64,000 nucleotides of DNA from Kineothrix sp. IPX-CK (GCF_039134705.1 NZ_CP146256.1:3658001-3722000); one strand, 5' to 3'; counted from the first letter of the stretch, positions 9,577 through 17,895 are shown. Program-made: numbers and translations. Notes: generated by a model from the sequence alone, not told the origin.

Positions 9577-11967
9577 TTACCCCATCACCACTTTTACCCG
9601 ATGGGCCGTTCCTTTATCCACGAGCGGAATGCACTCTACTTTCTCACCGTCCAGGTAAAGCTCCTTTACCCCTTTCATGACACCATCAGGGTTTACCACC
9701 TCGATATGATAATCCACGCCCCTCCACTGCCTTAGCATAGAGAATTCCTTCCACTCAGCAGGAATACAAGGGTCGATTTCCAAATACTCGAACTGCGGCC
9801 TTATGCCCAGTATGTATCTGGTTGCCGAGAAATAGGCCCAGCCGCCCGTGCCTGTCATGAACGGATGTCTCGCGCGTCCGTGGGCAGTATGGTCCCGTCC
9901 CATAATAAACTGGCAATAGGAATAGGGCTCTGCCTCCCTTATATCTATTTTATCGTTCTGGTAATAAGGGCATAATGCATTATAGAACTTCATGGCACGA
10001 TCGCCTCGTCCAAGCTTGCATTCCGCCGCCCATGCCCAGGGATTGGGATGGGAGAATACTGCGCCGTTTTCCTTAACGCCAGGGTATACTCTCGTTACAA
10101 AACCGATGTCCTCATCCGGCACTGTATAGGAAGGAGCGTTCAGCATGATTCCCCAAGGCGTATAAAGATATTCGTCTACGCTGTCCATGGCGCGGATTCC
10201 CTTCTCATGATCAGCCGCTCCCGAAAGAACCGCCCATGAGTTGGACTCGAGATGAACTTTTCCTTCTTTATCGGAATGAGTGCCAATTTTTTTGCCGTTC
10301 TTAGTAATACCGCGTATAAACCATTCTCCGTCCCACAGCTCATCATTACATACCTTTTTAACCGTTTCTGACATTTCGGTATATTTTACAACTTCCTTTT
10401 CTCTGCCCAAATATCTTGCCAGCTCCAGGAAGTTCTCGATAGCCCAGTAATGGAGGAAGGATACCATGGCGCTTTCACCGCCGCCGAGATTCAGGCAGTC
10501 GTTCCAGTCCGCACGAAGTCCCTTACAGATTCCCGTAGCTCCTACCTGCTCGGCCGAAAAGTCCAGAATCCGCATCATATGCTCATAAACAGTGCCTTCG
10601 CCGCCGTCCGCATAGGTAATCACTTCATCTGCAAAGGCCTTGTCTCCCGTTTCCTTTATAAATTCCACAATAGAGGATACCAGCCATAGCGCGTCGTCGG
10701 AGCAGGCGTCCTTTAAGCCGTGTATGATATTATCCTTATCCGGAGAAGGAATGACCGTAGGCGAATTGAACGGCTTTTCTTCATGATCCGGTTCAAACCA
10801 TTCCGGCTGGAACAAGTGCAGTCCGTATCCCTTCGATACGAGACCGCGCAGCAGTTCTACGATACGCTGTCTGCATTTTTCCGGATTGGAGTGGGGAATC
10901 GTCATGGCATCCTGCGCCGTATCGCGGTATCCCAATCCCACTCGTCCTCCCACTTCGATAAAAGATGCGAACCGGGAAAACATTACGTTGATTTCTGCTT
11001 GGTATAAGGTCCATGTGTTGATCAGCGTATTCATGCCTTCATTCGGAGTATTGATCTGAAGCTTCTCAAATTTATTGTTCCAGTATTTCCTTAAATCCTC
11101 ATATACCTTATCGACTGCGGAAAAGTCGCTGTACTTTGCCTTCGCTTTCTTTCCTTCATCCCTTCTGCCTTCCCCCAGCATGAATACCACTCTGACTTCT
11201 TCTCCCGGCTGCAATACGATGTTCTTCTGTAAGGAGCCGCAGTGATTATTGCCAAGCTCATGAGAGCCGCTGCACTTACCTCTCTCCACTGCCGCCGGAT
11301 TGTCCTCCGTATGGTAAAGCCCCAGAAACTTGTCTCTTAAGCAATCATAACCGTCCGGCTCGAAATTGGACGCAAAATATTGATACCCGAATTCTTCATA
11401 GAATAAATCATGTTCGATGATGCCGTCCTCATAGGAGGAGCCGGCGCAGTACATGCTCATCTGGAAGTTCTGGTTATCGATCATTACATGGTGAAAGGAG
11501 AATTCGCAATAAGAAAACAGACTTAAATCTCTCGGTCTATCGTCCTCATTCTTAATTGTTACATCCCATAGCTCCACCGAATCATTAAGCGGCACGACCA
11601 GGGTCTGTGTCGCTTTTATTTTGCTGTAGCCGCATTCGTAAATCGAATAAGACATACCGTGGCGGCATGTGTACTTCGCTTCCTCCAGTGATTTTCCTAC
11701 CGGCTGCCATGATATGCTCCAGTAGTCCTCACTGTCATTATCTCTTATGTATACGTAGTGACCCGGTCTGTCCATGGGTATGCTGTTTCCGCGAAATCTC
11801 GTTACTCGATGGTACTCCGGAGTCTTATAGAACATATAGCCTCCGGCCGTGTGGTTCACCACCACGCACATATCCTGTACGCCGAGGTAATTGGTCCACG
11901 ATGTGGGTATATCCACTCTGTCGATTACATATTCCCGCTTCTCGTTGTCAAAATGTCCGTACTGCAT
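9577..11967 (-). CDS. GH94 disaccharide phosphorylase, chitobiose phosphorylase-like
   Basis: About 796 residues, the full length of GH94 enzymes. These split a beta-linked disaccharide with phosphate to give a sugar 1-phosphate and a free sugar in the cytosol. The catalytic-acid region RADWNDCLNLGGG is near residue 485-497, and phosphate-site stretches such as GRVGLGYRDTAQD and HGRARHPFMTGTGGWA are intact. The N-terminal DRPGHYVYIRDNDSEDYWS and the SNPEKC and KENGAVFSHPN stretches resemble, from memory, the Vibrio N,N'-diacetylchitobiose phosphorylase more than cellobiose phosphorylase. The start is set at the fourth codon of the longest frame, MQYGHFD. There AGGAGG lies nine bases upstream, while it would touch an ATG at 11976. 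The phosphohexomutase gene follows directly. Confidence 0.85.
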   Translation of the reverse strand: MQYGHFDNEKREYVIDRVDIPTSWTNYLGVQDMCVVVNHTAGGYMFYKTPEYHRVTRFRGNSIPMDRPGHYVYIRDNDSEDYWSISWQPVGKSLEEAKYTCRHGMSYSIYECGYSKIKATQTLVVPLNDSVELWDVTIKNEDDRPRDLSLFSYCEFSFHHVMIDNQNFQMSMYCAGSSYEDGIIEHDLFYEEFGYQYFASNFEPDGYDCLRDKFLGLYHTEDNPAAVERGKCSGSHELGNNHCGSLQKNIVLQPGEEVRVVFMLGEGRRDEGKKAKAKYSDFSAVDKVYEDLRKYWNNKFEKLQINTPNEGMNTLINTWTLYQAEINVMFSRFASFIEVGGRVGLGYRDTAQDAMTIPHSNPEKCRQRIVELLRGLVSKGYGLHLFQPEWFEPDHEEKPFNSPTVIPSPDKDNIIHGLKDACSDDALWLVSSIVEFIKETGDKAFADEVITYADGGEGTVYEHMMRILDFSAEQVGATGICKGLRADWNDCLNLGGGESAMVSFLHYWAIENFLELARYLGREKEVVKYTEMSETVKKVCNDELWDGEWFIRGITKNGKKIGTHSDKEGKVHLESNSWAVLSGAADHEKGIRAMDSVDEYLYTPWGIMLNAPSYTVPDEDIGFVTRVYPGVKENGAVFSHPNPWAWAAECKLGRGDRAMKFYNALCPYYQNDKIDIREAEPYSYCQFIMGRDHTAHGRARHPFMTGTGGWAYFSATRYILGIRPQFEYLEIDPCIPAEWKEFSMLRQWRGVDYHIEVVNPDGVMKGVKELYLDGEKVECIPLVDKGTAHRVKVVMG

Positions 11968-12121
11968 CCACTTCATCCTCCTAATCTAATCGGTATACCT
12001 CCAAGCAGAGTCAGAGGATATATCCGTAACCTTCTATGCTTAGATTATATATCGCCAAGGAGAACGGGCACATTGCTAAGTATGTTAATATTTGTATTTT
12101 GTTGTTCGATTGCTTTACCGC

Positions 12122-13138
12122 TCACAATAACTCTTTGTAAAGCCGCAGAACATTTTTATAGAAGATCTTCTCTACCTGGTCATTAGAAAATCCCGCCATG
12201 CAAAGGGCTTCCGAGAGTTCCTGAAGATGCGAATAGTCGGGCAGCTCTTCATGCCCTTCTATCCCGTCAAAGTCGCTTCCAAGACCGAGGCAGTCAATGC
12301 CTCCGACATTAGTGATATATTTCGCATGCTCTACAATTGAAGCAATTGTACCTGTATTCTTTTCCCCTTTTGACACCTCTGTCAAAAAATCGGGGCAGAA
12401 ATTAAGCCCTATCACTCCGCCGCGCAATGCTATCTTACGTATCATTTCATCCGTTAGATTCCTTACCCATGGACAAACTGCTCTGGCATTGGAGTGACTG
12501 GCCACAAAAGGCTTTTTCGTAGTCTCAAGCACATCGTAAAAGCCCTTGTCGGACAGATGAGATACATCGATGATCATTCCGATACGTTCCATCTCCGTCA
12601 CGATTTCTACCCCCTGCTCAGTCAGTCCGTTCTCCGTATCCGCAATCTTATAGAAGGGAACACTCTCACCCTCTATCTGACGGCCTTCATAGTTCCCCGC
12701 ACGCACATTGGGATGGCCTATTTCATTAGGATAATTCCACGTCAGAGTCATCATGCGCACACCAAGTCTGTACATATCTCTAAGATAGGCGAGGTTTCCT
12801 TTACAGACAGCGCCCTCTTCTACCGTGAGCAGCGCTGATATTTTGCCTTCTGCAATATTTTTCTCAATATCCTTCCAACAAAAAACAGGAGCAATCATGT
12901 CCCTGTTTTTTCCCAATTCATTATAATACAGGTCCGCCATCCGCAGGAATTCTTCCAAAGGATTCTCAGCCCTCTCCTTATGGATGAAGATGGCGAAATT
13001 CTGCAAAAGGGCATCACCCTTATTCAGCTTCGTCAAATCGATGTGGCAGTTGTTTCTGCGCAGGCTCTCGTCCTGACCTTCTTTTATCCTTTTATATAAT
13101 TCGGAAATCGTGTCGCAGTGCATATCTACAGCCTTCAT
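12122..13138 (-). CDS. Membrane dipeptidase-type metallopeptidase (family M19)
   Basis: This 338-residue protein matches the renal-dipeptidase family. The zinc ligands of the N-terminal HCDT motif (residues 7-10), the bridging Glu in LLTVEEGAV, the His of IDVSHLSD and the following SHSNAR motif are all present, as is LGSDFDG near the C-terminus. Bacterial members hydrolyse dipeptides, often containing D-residues or dehydro-residues. There is no signal peptide, so the protein is cytoplasmic. It lies 29 bases after the PfkB-fold gene and is probably cotranscribed with it. The link between the two is not obvious. Confidence 0.9.
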   Translation of the reverse strand: MKAVDMHCDTISELYKRIKEGQDESLRRNNCHIDLTKLNKGDALLQNFAIFIHKERAENPLEEFLRMADLYYNELGKNRDMIAPVFCWKDIEKNIAEGKISALLTVEEGAVCKGNLAYLRDMYRLGVRMMTLTWNYPNEIGHPNVRAGNYEGRQIEGESVPFYKIADTENGLTEQGVEIVTEMERIGMIIDVSHLSDKGFYDVLETTKKPFVASHSNARAVCPWVRNLTDEMIRKIALRGGVIGLNFCPDFLTEVSKGEKNTGTIASIVEHAKYITNVGGIDCLGLGSDFDGIEGHEELPDYSHLQELSEALCMAGFSNDQVEKIFYKNVLRLYKELL

Positions 13139-13167
13139 TTTCCTATTCCCTCACTTCTGCCTTATTC

Positions 13168-14085
13168 CTATCTTCCGTCCCTCCAGATCAAATTGCGCCA
13201 TTGTACAATTTGCTCCTCTGTCAAGAATCCATTAGAGGTTCCCATAAAACCTATTTTATAGGAAGCAAAAAGGAGCGCGTTCTTCACCGCGAACACTGAA
13301 TCCTGTGTCTTATTATAAAAATGAAGGAAGCAGGAAAACAGCGCATTACCGGCACCAACCGTATTCACCAGTCCGTGGGTCCTCACCGTATTATAATGAG
13401 CGATGATGTTTTTGTTCTTATCATATAATATGAGGCCTTCCGCTCCCTGACCTAAGATAATGATTTCCGGCCGATATTTTGCCGCAAGAGACTTCACGAA
13501 TTCATAGGGTTCTTCAATCAGATGATCGTCGCTGACATACAGAATGTCGGCAGCCTTCAAATAATCCTCGTTATAGCAGATCTTGCTTTCCTGATATTCT
13601 CTGATATTTACTGCGATAGGCTTGCGAAGTTCCTTACCGATTCCAATAAGAGGCCGACAGAAATTAGCGTTGGACAATACGAGCATCTCCGCTCTCGCTG
13701 CGCGCTCCTCGAATAAATGCAAATCATAAGAAGTCTCCCTCAAATCCTTAATATCCTCAAAAATCTGCTGTTTCCTCTCTTCATCATAAAATACTGCTGC
13801 AGTAGGTGTATTCTGAAGCAGGGGTAATATATAATCGGTTACCAGTGTTACTTCGCTTCCCTTGGGGTTAATCAGCTCCATGCTTTCATCGACGCCCACC
13901 ATGGACATGAAATCCACTGAGTTTCCCAGCCACTTTAACGCTAGGGATTCATTATAAGCATCCCCTCCGGCGTTTATAAAGATGGTACCAGGTTTATTCG
14001 TCACTCCACAGTATTCGATCGGAATCTTATCCACCTTAATGATCGTCTCTTTCTGTACAATTCCCGCCACTAAAAATTTACTCAT
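13168..14085 (-). CDS. PfkB-fold carbohydrate kinase-like protein with altered active site
   Basis: This 305-residue protein has the ribokinase/PfkB layout. It has an N-terminal lid region, a GGDAYNESLALKWLG stretch corresponding to the substrate-binding GG motif (40-54), and a C-terminal signature at 240-254. That signature reads NTVGAGN (241-247) in place of the usual DTxGAGD. The last Asp of the signature, the catalytic base in the family, is Asn247 here; the codons AAT and AAT are clear on the DNA. The enzyme may be inactive or act by another route, or be a sugar-binding regulator. The start with GAAGGGG upstream at 14085 is preferred to a 43-residue longer frame rich in Tyr and Ile. It leads the M19 peptidase gene. 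Confidence 0.8.
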   Translation of the reverse strand: MSKFLVAGIVQKETIIKVDKIPIEYCGVTNKPGTIFINAGGDAYNESLALKWLGNSVDFMSMVGVDESMELINPKGSEVTLVTDYILPLLQNTPTAAVFYDEERKQQIFEDIKDLRETSYDLHLFEERAARAEMLVLSNANFCRPLIGIGKELRKPIAVNIREYQESKICYNEDYLKAADILYVSDDHLIEEPYEFVKSLAAKYRPEIIILGQGAEGLILYDKNKNIIAHYNTVRTHGLVNTVGAGNALFSCFLHFYNKTQDSVFAVKNALLFASYKIGFMGTSNGFLTEEQIVQWRNLIWRDGR

Positions 14086-14118
14086 ACCTGCCCCTTCTCC
14101 GCTACACATTTTATAAAT

Positions 14119-14127
14119 ATTATACCA
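14119..14127 (-). promoter_or_regulatory. Extended -10 promoter of the PfkB-like gene
   Basis: The minus strand reads TGGTATAAT, an extended -10 element, about 35 bases before the start codon. No good -35 box is seen at the usual spacing. Confidence 0.45.
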
Positions 14128-14269
14128 TATGTTCCAAATATAGTCGACAAAGAACGAATTTTTCATGTATAATTGAAAATATATAATCAAAATATAATTT
14201 ATATACAATTCCATTTATTATAAAAAGCAGACATCTTAGGTCTGAAAATATAGCTGGAGGCTGTAACAT

Positions 14270-15031
14270 ATGAAAGAAAAACTATATACGATCCCCCTAA
14301 ACGATGCGGTAAACGCAAATGACGAATGCCCCTTTTGCATTATCGAAAGAAATGTTGAACAGGATTTATTGGATTTCGTACTGGGCTCCGGCTCTTCCTA
14401 TATGGAAAGTGACGTGCGCGGCATGACGGACAAGGAAGGCTTTTGCCGAAATCATTTCAAGAAAATGTTCGAATATGGAAACACTCTCGGAAACGGCTGG
14501 ATCCTGAAGACTCACTACGTTCGCATGAATCAGGAGATGTCGGAGCAGTTCAAAGCCTTCTCACCCAAAAAATCCTCTCTCTTAAACAAGCGGGGGAAAG
14601 GCGAGGGCCGTCAGAATTCCATCGGCATCTGGGCGGCGGAAAAAGAGAATTCCTGCTATATCTGCAAGCAGTTTAACGAAACCTATGGCAGATACATGGA
14701 TACCTTCTTCATTCTATATCAGAAAGACAGTGCTTTTCGCGAAAAAATAGAACACAGCAAAGGTTTTTGCCTTCACCATTTCGGAGATTTGTGCGAGGCT
14801 GCTGAAAGCAAGCTCAGCAATAAAGAAAAAACGTCATTCTACCCTGCGATGTTCTCTCTCATGGAGAGAAACATGAAGCGCATGGCTGATGACGTAGCTT
14901 GGCTCGTAGAAAAATTCGATTACAGGAATAAGGATGCGGATTGGAAGGCTTCCAAAGATGCTGTCCAAAGGGGAATGCAGAAATTAAAGGGGGGCTATCC
15001 GGCCGACCCACCCTATAAAATGAACAAGTAA
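14270..15031 (+). CDS. DUF6062 family protein with duplicated Cys/His module
   Basis: This 253-residue soluble protein of unknown function has a striking internal repeat. C20-x2-C23 with C59-x2-H62 in the first half is mirrored by C129-x2-C132 with C167-x2-H170 in the second, with almost equal spacing (35 and 34 residues between the pairs). Each module has the make-up of a zinc or iron-sulfur site. I recognise the family as DUF6062, common in Lachnospiraceae. GGAGG lies nine bases before the ATG. It stands alone on the plus strand between two minus-strand units. No function is claimed. Confidence 0.75.
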   Translation: MKEKLYTIPLNDAVNANDECPFCIIERNVEQDLLDFVLGSGSSYMESDVRGMTDKEGFCRNHFKKMFEYGNTLGNGWILKTHYVRMNQEMSEQFKAFSPKKSSLLNKRGKGEGRQNSIGIWAAEKENSCYICKQFNETYGRYMDTFFILYQKDSAFREKIEHSKGFCLHHFGDLCEAAESKLSNKEKTSFYPAMFSLMERNMKRMADDVAWLVEKFDYRNKDADWKASKDAVQRGMQKLKGGYPADPPYKMNK

Positions 15032-15057
15032 CAAGTAATTCCAGCAGGGTTCCTCAC

Positions 15058-15660
15058 CTACTTGCAGGCTAATTGCTTTATCATGTCCAGATAGCCGTTG
15101 ATCTCCTCGTTTAACATATCGGGATGGAAGGCCCCCTCAAAAAAGCTCCTGTTCATTATACCCTGAATCGTATATTCGATCATACATGAAAGCTTTGCCG
15201 GGTCCGCGCCATGCTTAAAGGGAGATAGGTCTGCCCTATTCATAATAGCCTCCCTCGCCTCCTTAAGGACGTTCTTCTTCTCTTCGGCAGCTAACAGCGC
15301 CTCCTTCACGTCCTCCCATCCGGTACGATCTATAAACTTCTGCATATAAGGATAATTCTTGAGCACTTGGAATTTAGCCGCTTCTATCTGCTTCAACAGG
15401 AGAAAAAAGTCCTCTTCTTTCTTACCTACGCGGGTTGAAAGTTCCAAAGACATAAAGCGTACGCTGTAATCTATGAGAAACTCATAAAGTCCCAGCTTGC
15501 TCGTAAAATAATGAAACAGCAATCCCTTGCTTATTCCAGCCTCTGCCACGATATCGTCCGTACTGGCATGCCTATAGCCGTTCTTCGCAAATATTTTCAA
15601 AGCAGCGTTTATCATTCTATCTTGTTTTTCTTTTTTTAGATCAAAAAATTTCTCATTCAC
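15058..15660 (-). CDS. TetR/AcrR family transcriptional regulator
   Basis: This 200-residue protein has a typical N-terminal TetR DNA-binding domain (about residues 12-60, with ASTDDIVAEAGISKGLLFHYF as the helix-turn-helix) and an all-helical ligand domain of unknown specificity. The start codon is GTG; AAGGA lies about 12 bases upstream, a rather long spacing. An imperfect palindrome at 15690-15708 just upstream is a candidate autoregulatory operator. The convergent DUF6062 gene ends 26 bases from its stop, and the divergent neighbour is the acidic membrane protein, either of which could be a target. Confidence 0.9.
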   Translation of the reverse strand: MNEKFFDLKKEKQDRMINAALKIFAKNGYRHASTDDIVAEAGISKGLLFHYFTSKLGLYEFLIDYSVRFMSLELSTRVGKKEEDFFLLLKQIEAAKFQVLKNYPYMQKFIDRTGWEDVKEALLAAEEKKNVLKEAREAIMNRADLSPFKHGADPAKLSCMIEYTIQGIMNRSFFEGAFHPDMLNEEINGYLDMIKQLACK

Positions 15661-15689
15661 AGTATTTTCCAGGTCCTTTTTCCGCAGTT

Positions 15690-15708
15690 ATTGACTTTAT
15701 TGGTCGAT
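15690..15708. promoter_or_regulatory. Candidate TetR operator between divergent genes
   Basis: ATTGAC and GTCGAT flank a 7-base spacer, matching as an inverted repeat at five of six positions. The site lies 30 bases before the TetR start codon and overlaps a plus-strand TTGACT-18-TATAAC promoter-like pair (15691-15720). Confidence 0.35.
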
Positions 15709-15806
15709 TTTTAATATAACATATTTTCACAATAGATACAATAAAGTTTGATATTTTATATTTAACAAAAAAATTATGGTTTTTTTATACATATTCTCTT
15801 TTCAAT

Positions 15807-15838
15807 TTGACAAAATAGTATTAATATGTTTCTATAAC
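15807..15838 (+). promoter_or_regulatory. Possible promoter of the acidic membrane protein gene
   Basis: A consensus -35 TTGACA (15807-15812) is followed by TATAAC (15833-15838), but the spacing of 20 bases is long. It would give a short leader ending in AAAGGAG and the ATG at 15863. Confidence 0.35.
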
Positions 15839-15862
15839 CTCGAAATTGAAAGGAGTACTTAT

Positions 15863-16234
15863 ATGGCAAAAAAATTCGGTAAATTTTTGATGTTTACTGC
15901 TGTCGCAGGAGCTGCCGCAGCCGGTGTTTATTATTATTTACAGAATAAGAATTCTTCTTATTCCGACGATTTGGATGATGATGATTTCGATGACTTTAGC
16001 GACGACCTTGACAGCGATACAGAAAAAGAGGACAGCAAGCGCAATTATGTTGACCTTCATTTGGAAAAAGCGGAAAATGCAGCCTCCGATGCCGTAAACC
16101 ATTTGAGTGACGCCGCTGCCACTGCTGCTGATACCGCTAAGACGGTCGTAAAGGATACTGTGAAGGACGCGGTTGAAACTGCCGAGTCCAAGGTAGAAGA
16201 ATTTTTTGACGACGACAGTGAAAATTCCATATAA
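15863..16234 (+). CDS. Small acidic membrane-anchored protein, function unknown
   Basis: This 123-residue protein has a Lys-rich start (MAKKFGKF), one hydrophobic helix (about 7-26), an Asp-rich linker (33-58) and an alanine-rich amphipathic helical segment (about 68-112) ending in an acidic tail. The layout suggests a signal-anchor protein with a helical domain on one side of the membrane, reminiscent of YtxH/late-embryogenesis-like proteins, but no family was recognised. An upstream in-frame ATG at 15776 is rejected: AAAGGAG stands correctly before 15863 and the extra residues are unlike a protein start. A possible structured RNA follows the stop codon. Confidence 0.75.
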   Translation: MAKKFGKFLMFTAVAGAAAAGVYYYLQNKNSSYSDDLDDDDFDDFSDDLDSDTEKEDSKRNYVDLHLEKAENAASDAVNHLSDAAATAADTAKTVVKDTVKDAVETAESKVEEFFDDDSENSI

Positions 16235-16250
16235 TTAAAACAAAAATAAC

Positions 16251-16378
16251 GACTGCGCCCATGAAAATATTTAGAAGTTCTTTCTCCGGATATATGTTTT
16301 CTGCTATGTTTGGCGGGGATGGACTGAGAATCAGAACTTCTTATATATTGGAATCCGGCGCAGGAGTCTTTTTGTTTT
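16251..16378 (+). ncRNA. Candidate structured RNA or complex terminator
   Basis: The segment between the acidic protein gene and the convergent MocR gene folds on itself. CTGCGCC (16253-16259) pairs with GGCGCAG (16357-16363), and inside it AGAAGTTCT (16273-16281) pairs perfectly with AGAACTTCT (16333-16341). The closing stem is followed by TCTTTTTGTTTT. The 51 bases inside the inner stem could form further structure. It could be a small RNA with its own terminator or an elaborate 3' end of the upstream gene. It does not match the SRP RNA, tmRNA or RNase P motifs I know. Confidence 0.35.
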
Positions 16379-16438
16379 GGACATATTGTCTAGGGCTGTT
16401 CGTAAAAAGGACCTTTTGACACCCTAATCCTATTACAC

Positions 16439-16470
16439 AAAAAAGTCTCGTATCACATCCAGACTTTTTT
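16439..16470 (-). terminator. Terminator overlapping the 3' end of the MocR gene
   Basis: AAAAAAGTCT (16439-16448) and AGACTTTTTT (16461-16470) form a 10-bp stem whose upstream arm is coding sequence for the last residues of the MocR protein. The stop codon lies in the loop region. Confidence 0.75.
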
Positions 16471-17877
16471 TAATGACTCAAGCCCTTCTCTAATCTGCGT
16501 CTTGCTTAGGGCAGCATATCCCAAGATCACCATATCCTCTTTTCCTTTCGGCACATCCTGGCCTATATAAGCCTCTGAAAGCCCATATGCTCTCACGCCC
16601 TCTGCCGCTGCCAACTTTAACAGCTCCATTTCCCCCCGTCCGGACTTATCGCTAAGGAGAATATGAAGCCCTGCTCCCTCTCCGGATAGTTGGAAGCGTT
16701 CCTCCATATCCTTGCATTCACTAAGAAGCAAATCGTGCTTTTCCCTGTATATTTTCCTCATCTTGTTCAAATGGCGCTCGAAATGCCCTTTTTCAATAAA
16801 TTCACTCAATATCCGCTGGTCGATTCTGGACACCGTGGTGGAATAAAAAGAACACTTTTTCTCATATCTCTCCAGCAGGGGCAGCGGGAGAACCATGTAG
16901 CTGATACGAATGGCAGGTGCGATAGCCTTAGAAAACGTTCCGATGTAAATCACCTTTCCAGCCCAATCAGAAGCCTGAAGAGACGGTACCGGTTTGCCCT
17001 TGAATCGAAATTCACTGTCGTAATCGTCCTCAATCAGATATCGTTCCTCTTTCTCCTCCGCCCACTTAAGCAGCTCCATACGCCGCCCGATGGGCATGAC
17101 GATTCCCGTAGGATACTGATGGGAGGGCATTACATAAGCCACCTGCGCATCGCTTTCCCTAAGCCTCTCCACGCTCATTCCTCCACCGTCCAGCTCTACA
17201 GGGCTGATTTGGTACGCAAAGGAATCGAAGATGCGGTACGCTCTCTTATAAGTGGGATTCTCCATGGCGATCTTCACATGCCGCCCTAATATCTTCTCCA
17301 AAAGCATGAGCAGGTAATCATTGCCCGCACCCACAATAATCTGCTCCGGCATGCAGTTCACTCCTCTGGAGGAATGCAGATAGCGGCTGATGATTTCTCT
17401 CAGCTTCCAATCACCCTTAGAGGAGCCGGAAGCGAACATCTCACTGTTGGCATCTACAAGAATATTTTTCGTTATTTTCTTCCAGGTGGCGAATGGAAAA
17501 GCCGTCATGTCGATAGCATTAGGCGAGAAATCAAATAAATAGTGCATTTTCTTCTCATCCTGTTCGAATCTCGCCTTAGGCAGCTCTCCCGGCCTCCTTC
17601 CGCTTTCTCCTTCCAGAAAAAATATCTCGTCCATCCCGCATACGAAATAGCCTTTGTAAGGTTTGGACTCTATATATCCCTCGGACAGAAGCTGTCCGTA
17701 GGCAATTTCCACCGTACCTCGCGATACTGCGAGAAATTCCGCCAAAGAACGCGTAGAGGGAAGCTTTTCATCTTTGAGAAGCTTCCCTTTTCTTATCTCT
17801 TGCCTGATATGTTCATAGATTTGCTCATATAAATGTGTTTCGCCGTCCTGACGAAGTTCAATGGTCAAATCGTTCAT
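16453..17877 (-). CDS. MocR/PdxR-type regulator (GntR HTH fused to aminotransferase fold)
   Basis: This 474-residue protein has an N-terminal GntR winged helix (about 10-75; LPSTRSLAEFLAVSRGTVEIAY) joined to a class I aminotransferase-like domain (about 110-470). The PLP-binding Lys is in YIGTFSKAIAPAIRIS, and the PLP-contacting stretch DDYDSEFRF is present. Proteins of this type use PLP or a PLP-amino acid adduct as effector and often control vitamin B6, GABA or taurine genes; PdxR activates pdxST. No such gene is adjacent, so the target is unknown. It lies 18 bases after the DUF2225 gene and may be cotranscribed with it and glnS. Confidence 0.9.
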   Translation of the reverse strand: MNDLTIELRQDGETHLYEQIYEHIRQEIRKGKLLKDEKLPSTRSLAEFLAVSRGTVEIAYGQLLSEGYIESKPYKGYFVCGMDEIFFLEGESGRRPGELPKARFEQDEKKMHYLFDFSPNAIDMTAFPFATWKKITKNILVDANSEMFASGSSKGDWKLREIISRYLHSSRGVNCMPEQIIVGAGNDYLLMLLEKILGRHVKIAMENPTYKRAYRIFDSFAYQISPVELDGGGMSVERLRESDAQVAYVMPSHQYPTGIVMPIGRRMELLKWAEEKEERYLIEDDYDSEFRFKGKPVPSLQASDWAGKVIYIGTFSKAIAPAIRISYMVLPLPLLERYEKKCSFYSTTVSRIDQRILSEFIEKGHFERHLNKMRKIYREKHDLLLSECKDMEERFQLSGEGAGLHILLSDKSGRGEMELLKLAAAEGVRAYGLSEAYIGQDVPKGKEDMVILGYAALSKTQIREGLESLKKVWM

Positions 17878-17895
17878 CGTTTCCTGTCTTTCTTA

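Noticed and set aside
14086..14214. N-terminal extension of the PfkB-like protein by 43 residues
   Set aside because: The extension is Tyr/Ile-rich AT-derived sequence that covers the promoter; GAAGGGG before 14085 fixes the start.
16251..16378. Assignment of the folded segment to 6S, SRP, tmRNA or a GEMM riboswitch
   Set aside because: None of the characteristic motifs (SRP loop GGAAG pattern, GEMM core, tmRNA ends) was found; left as an unassigned candidate.
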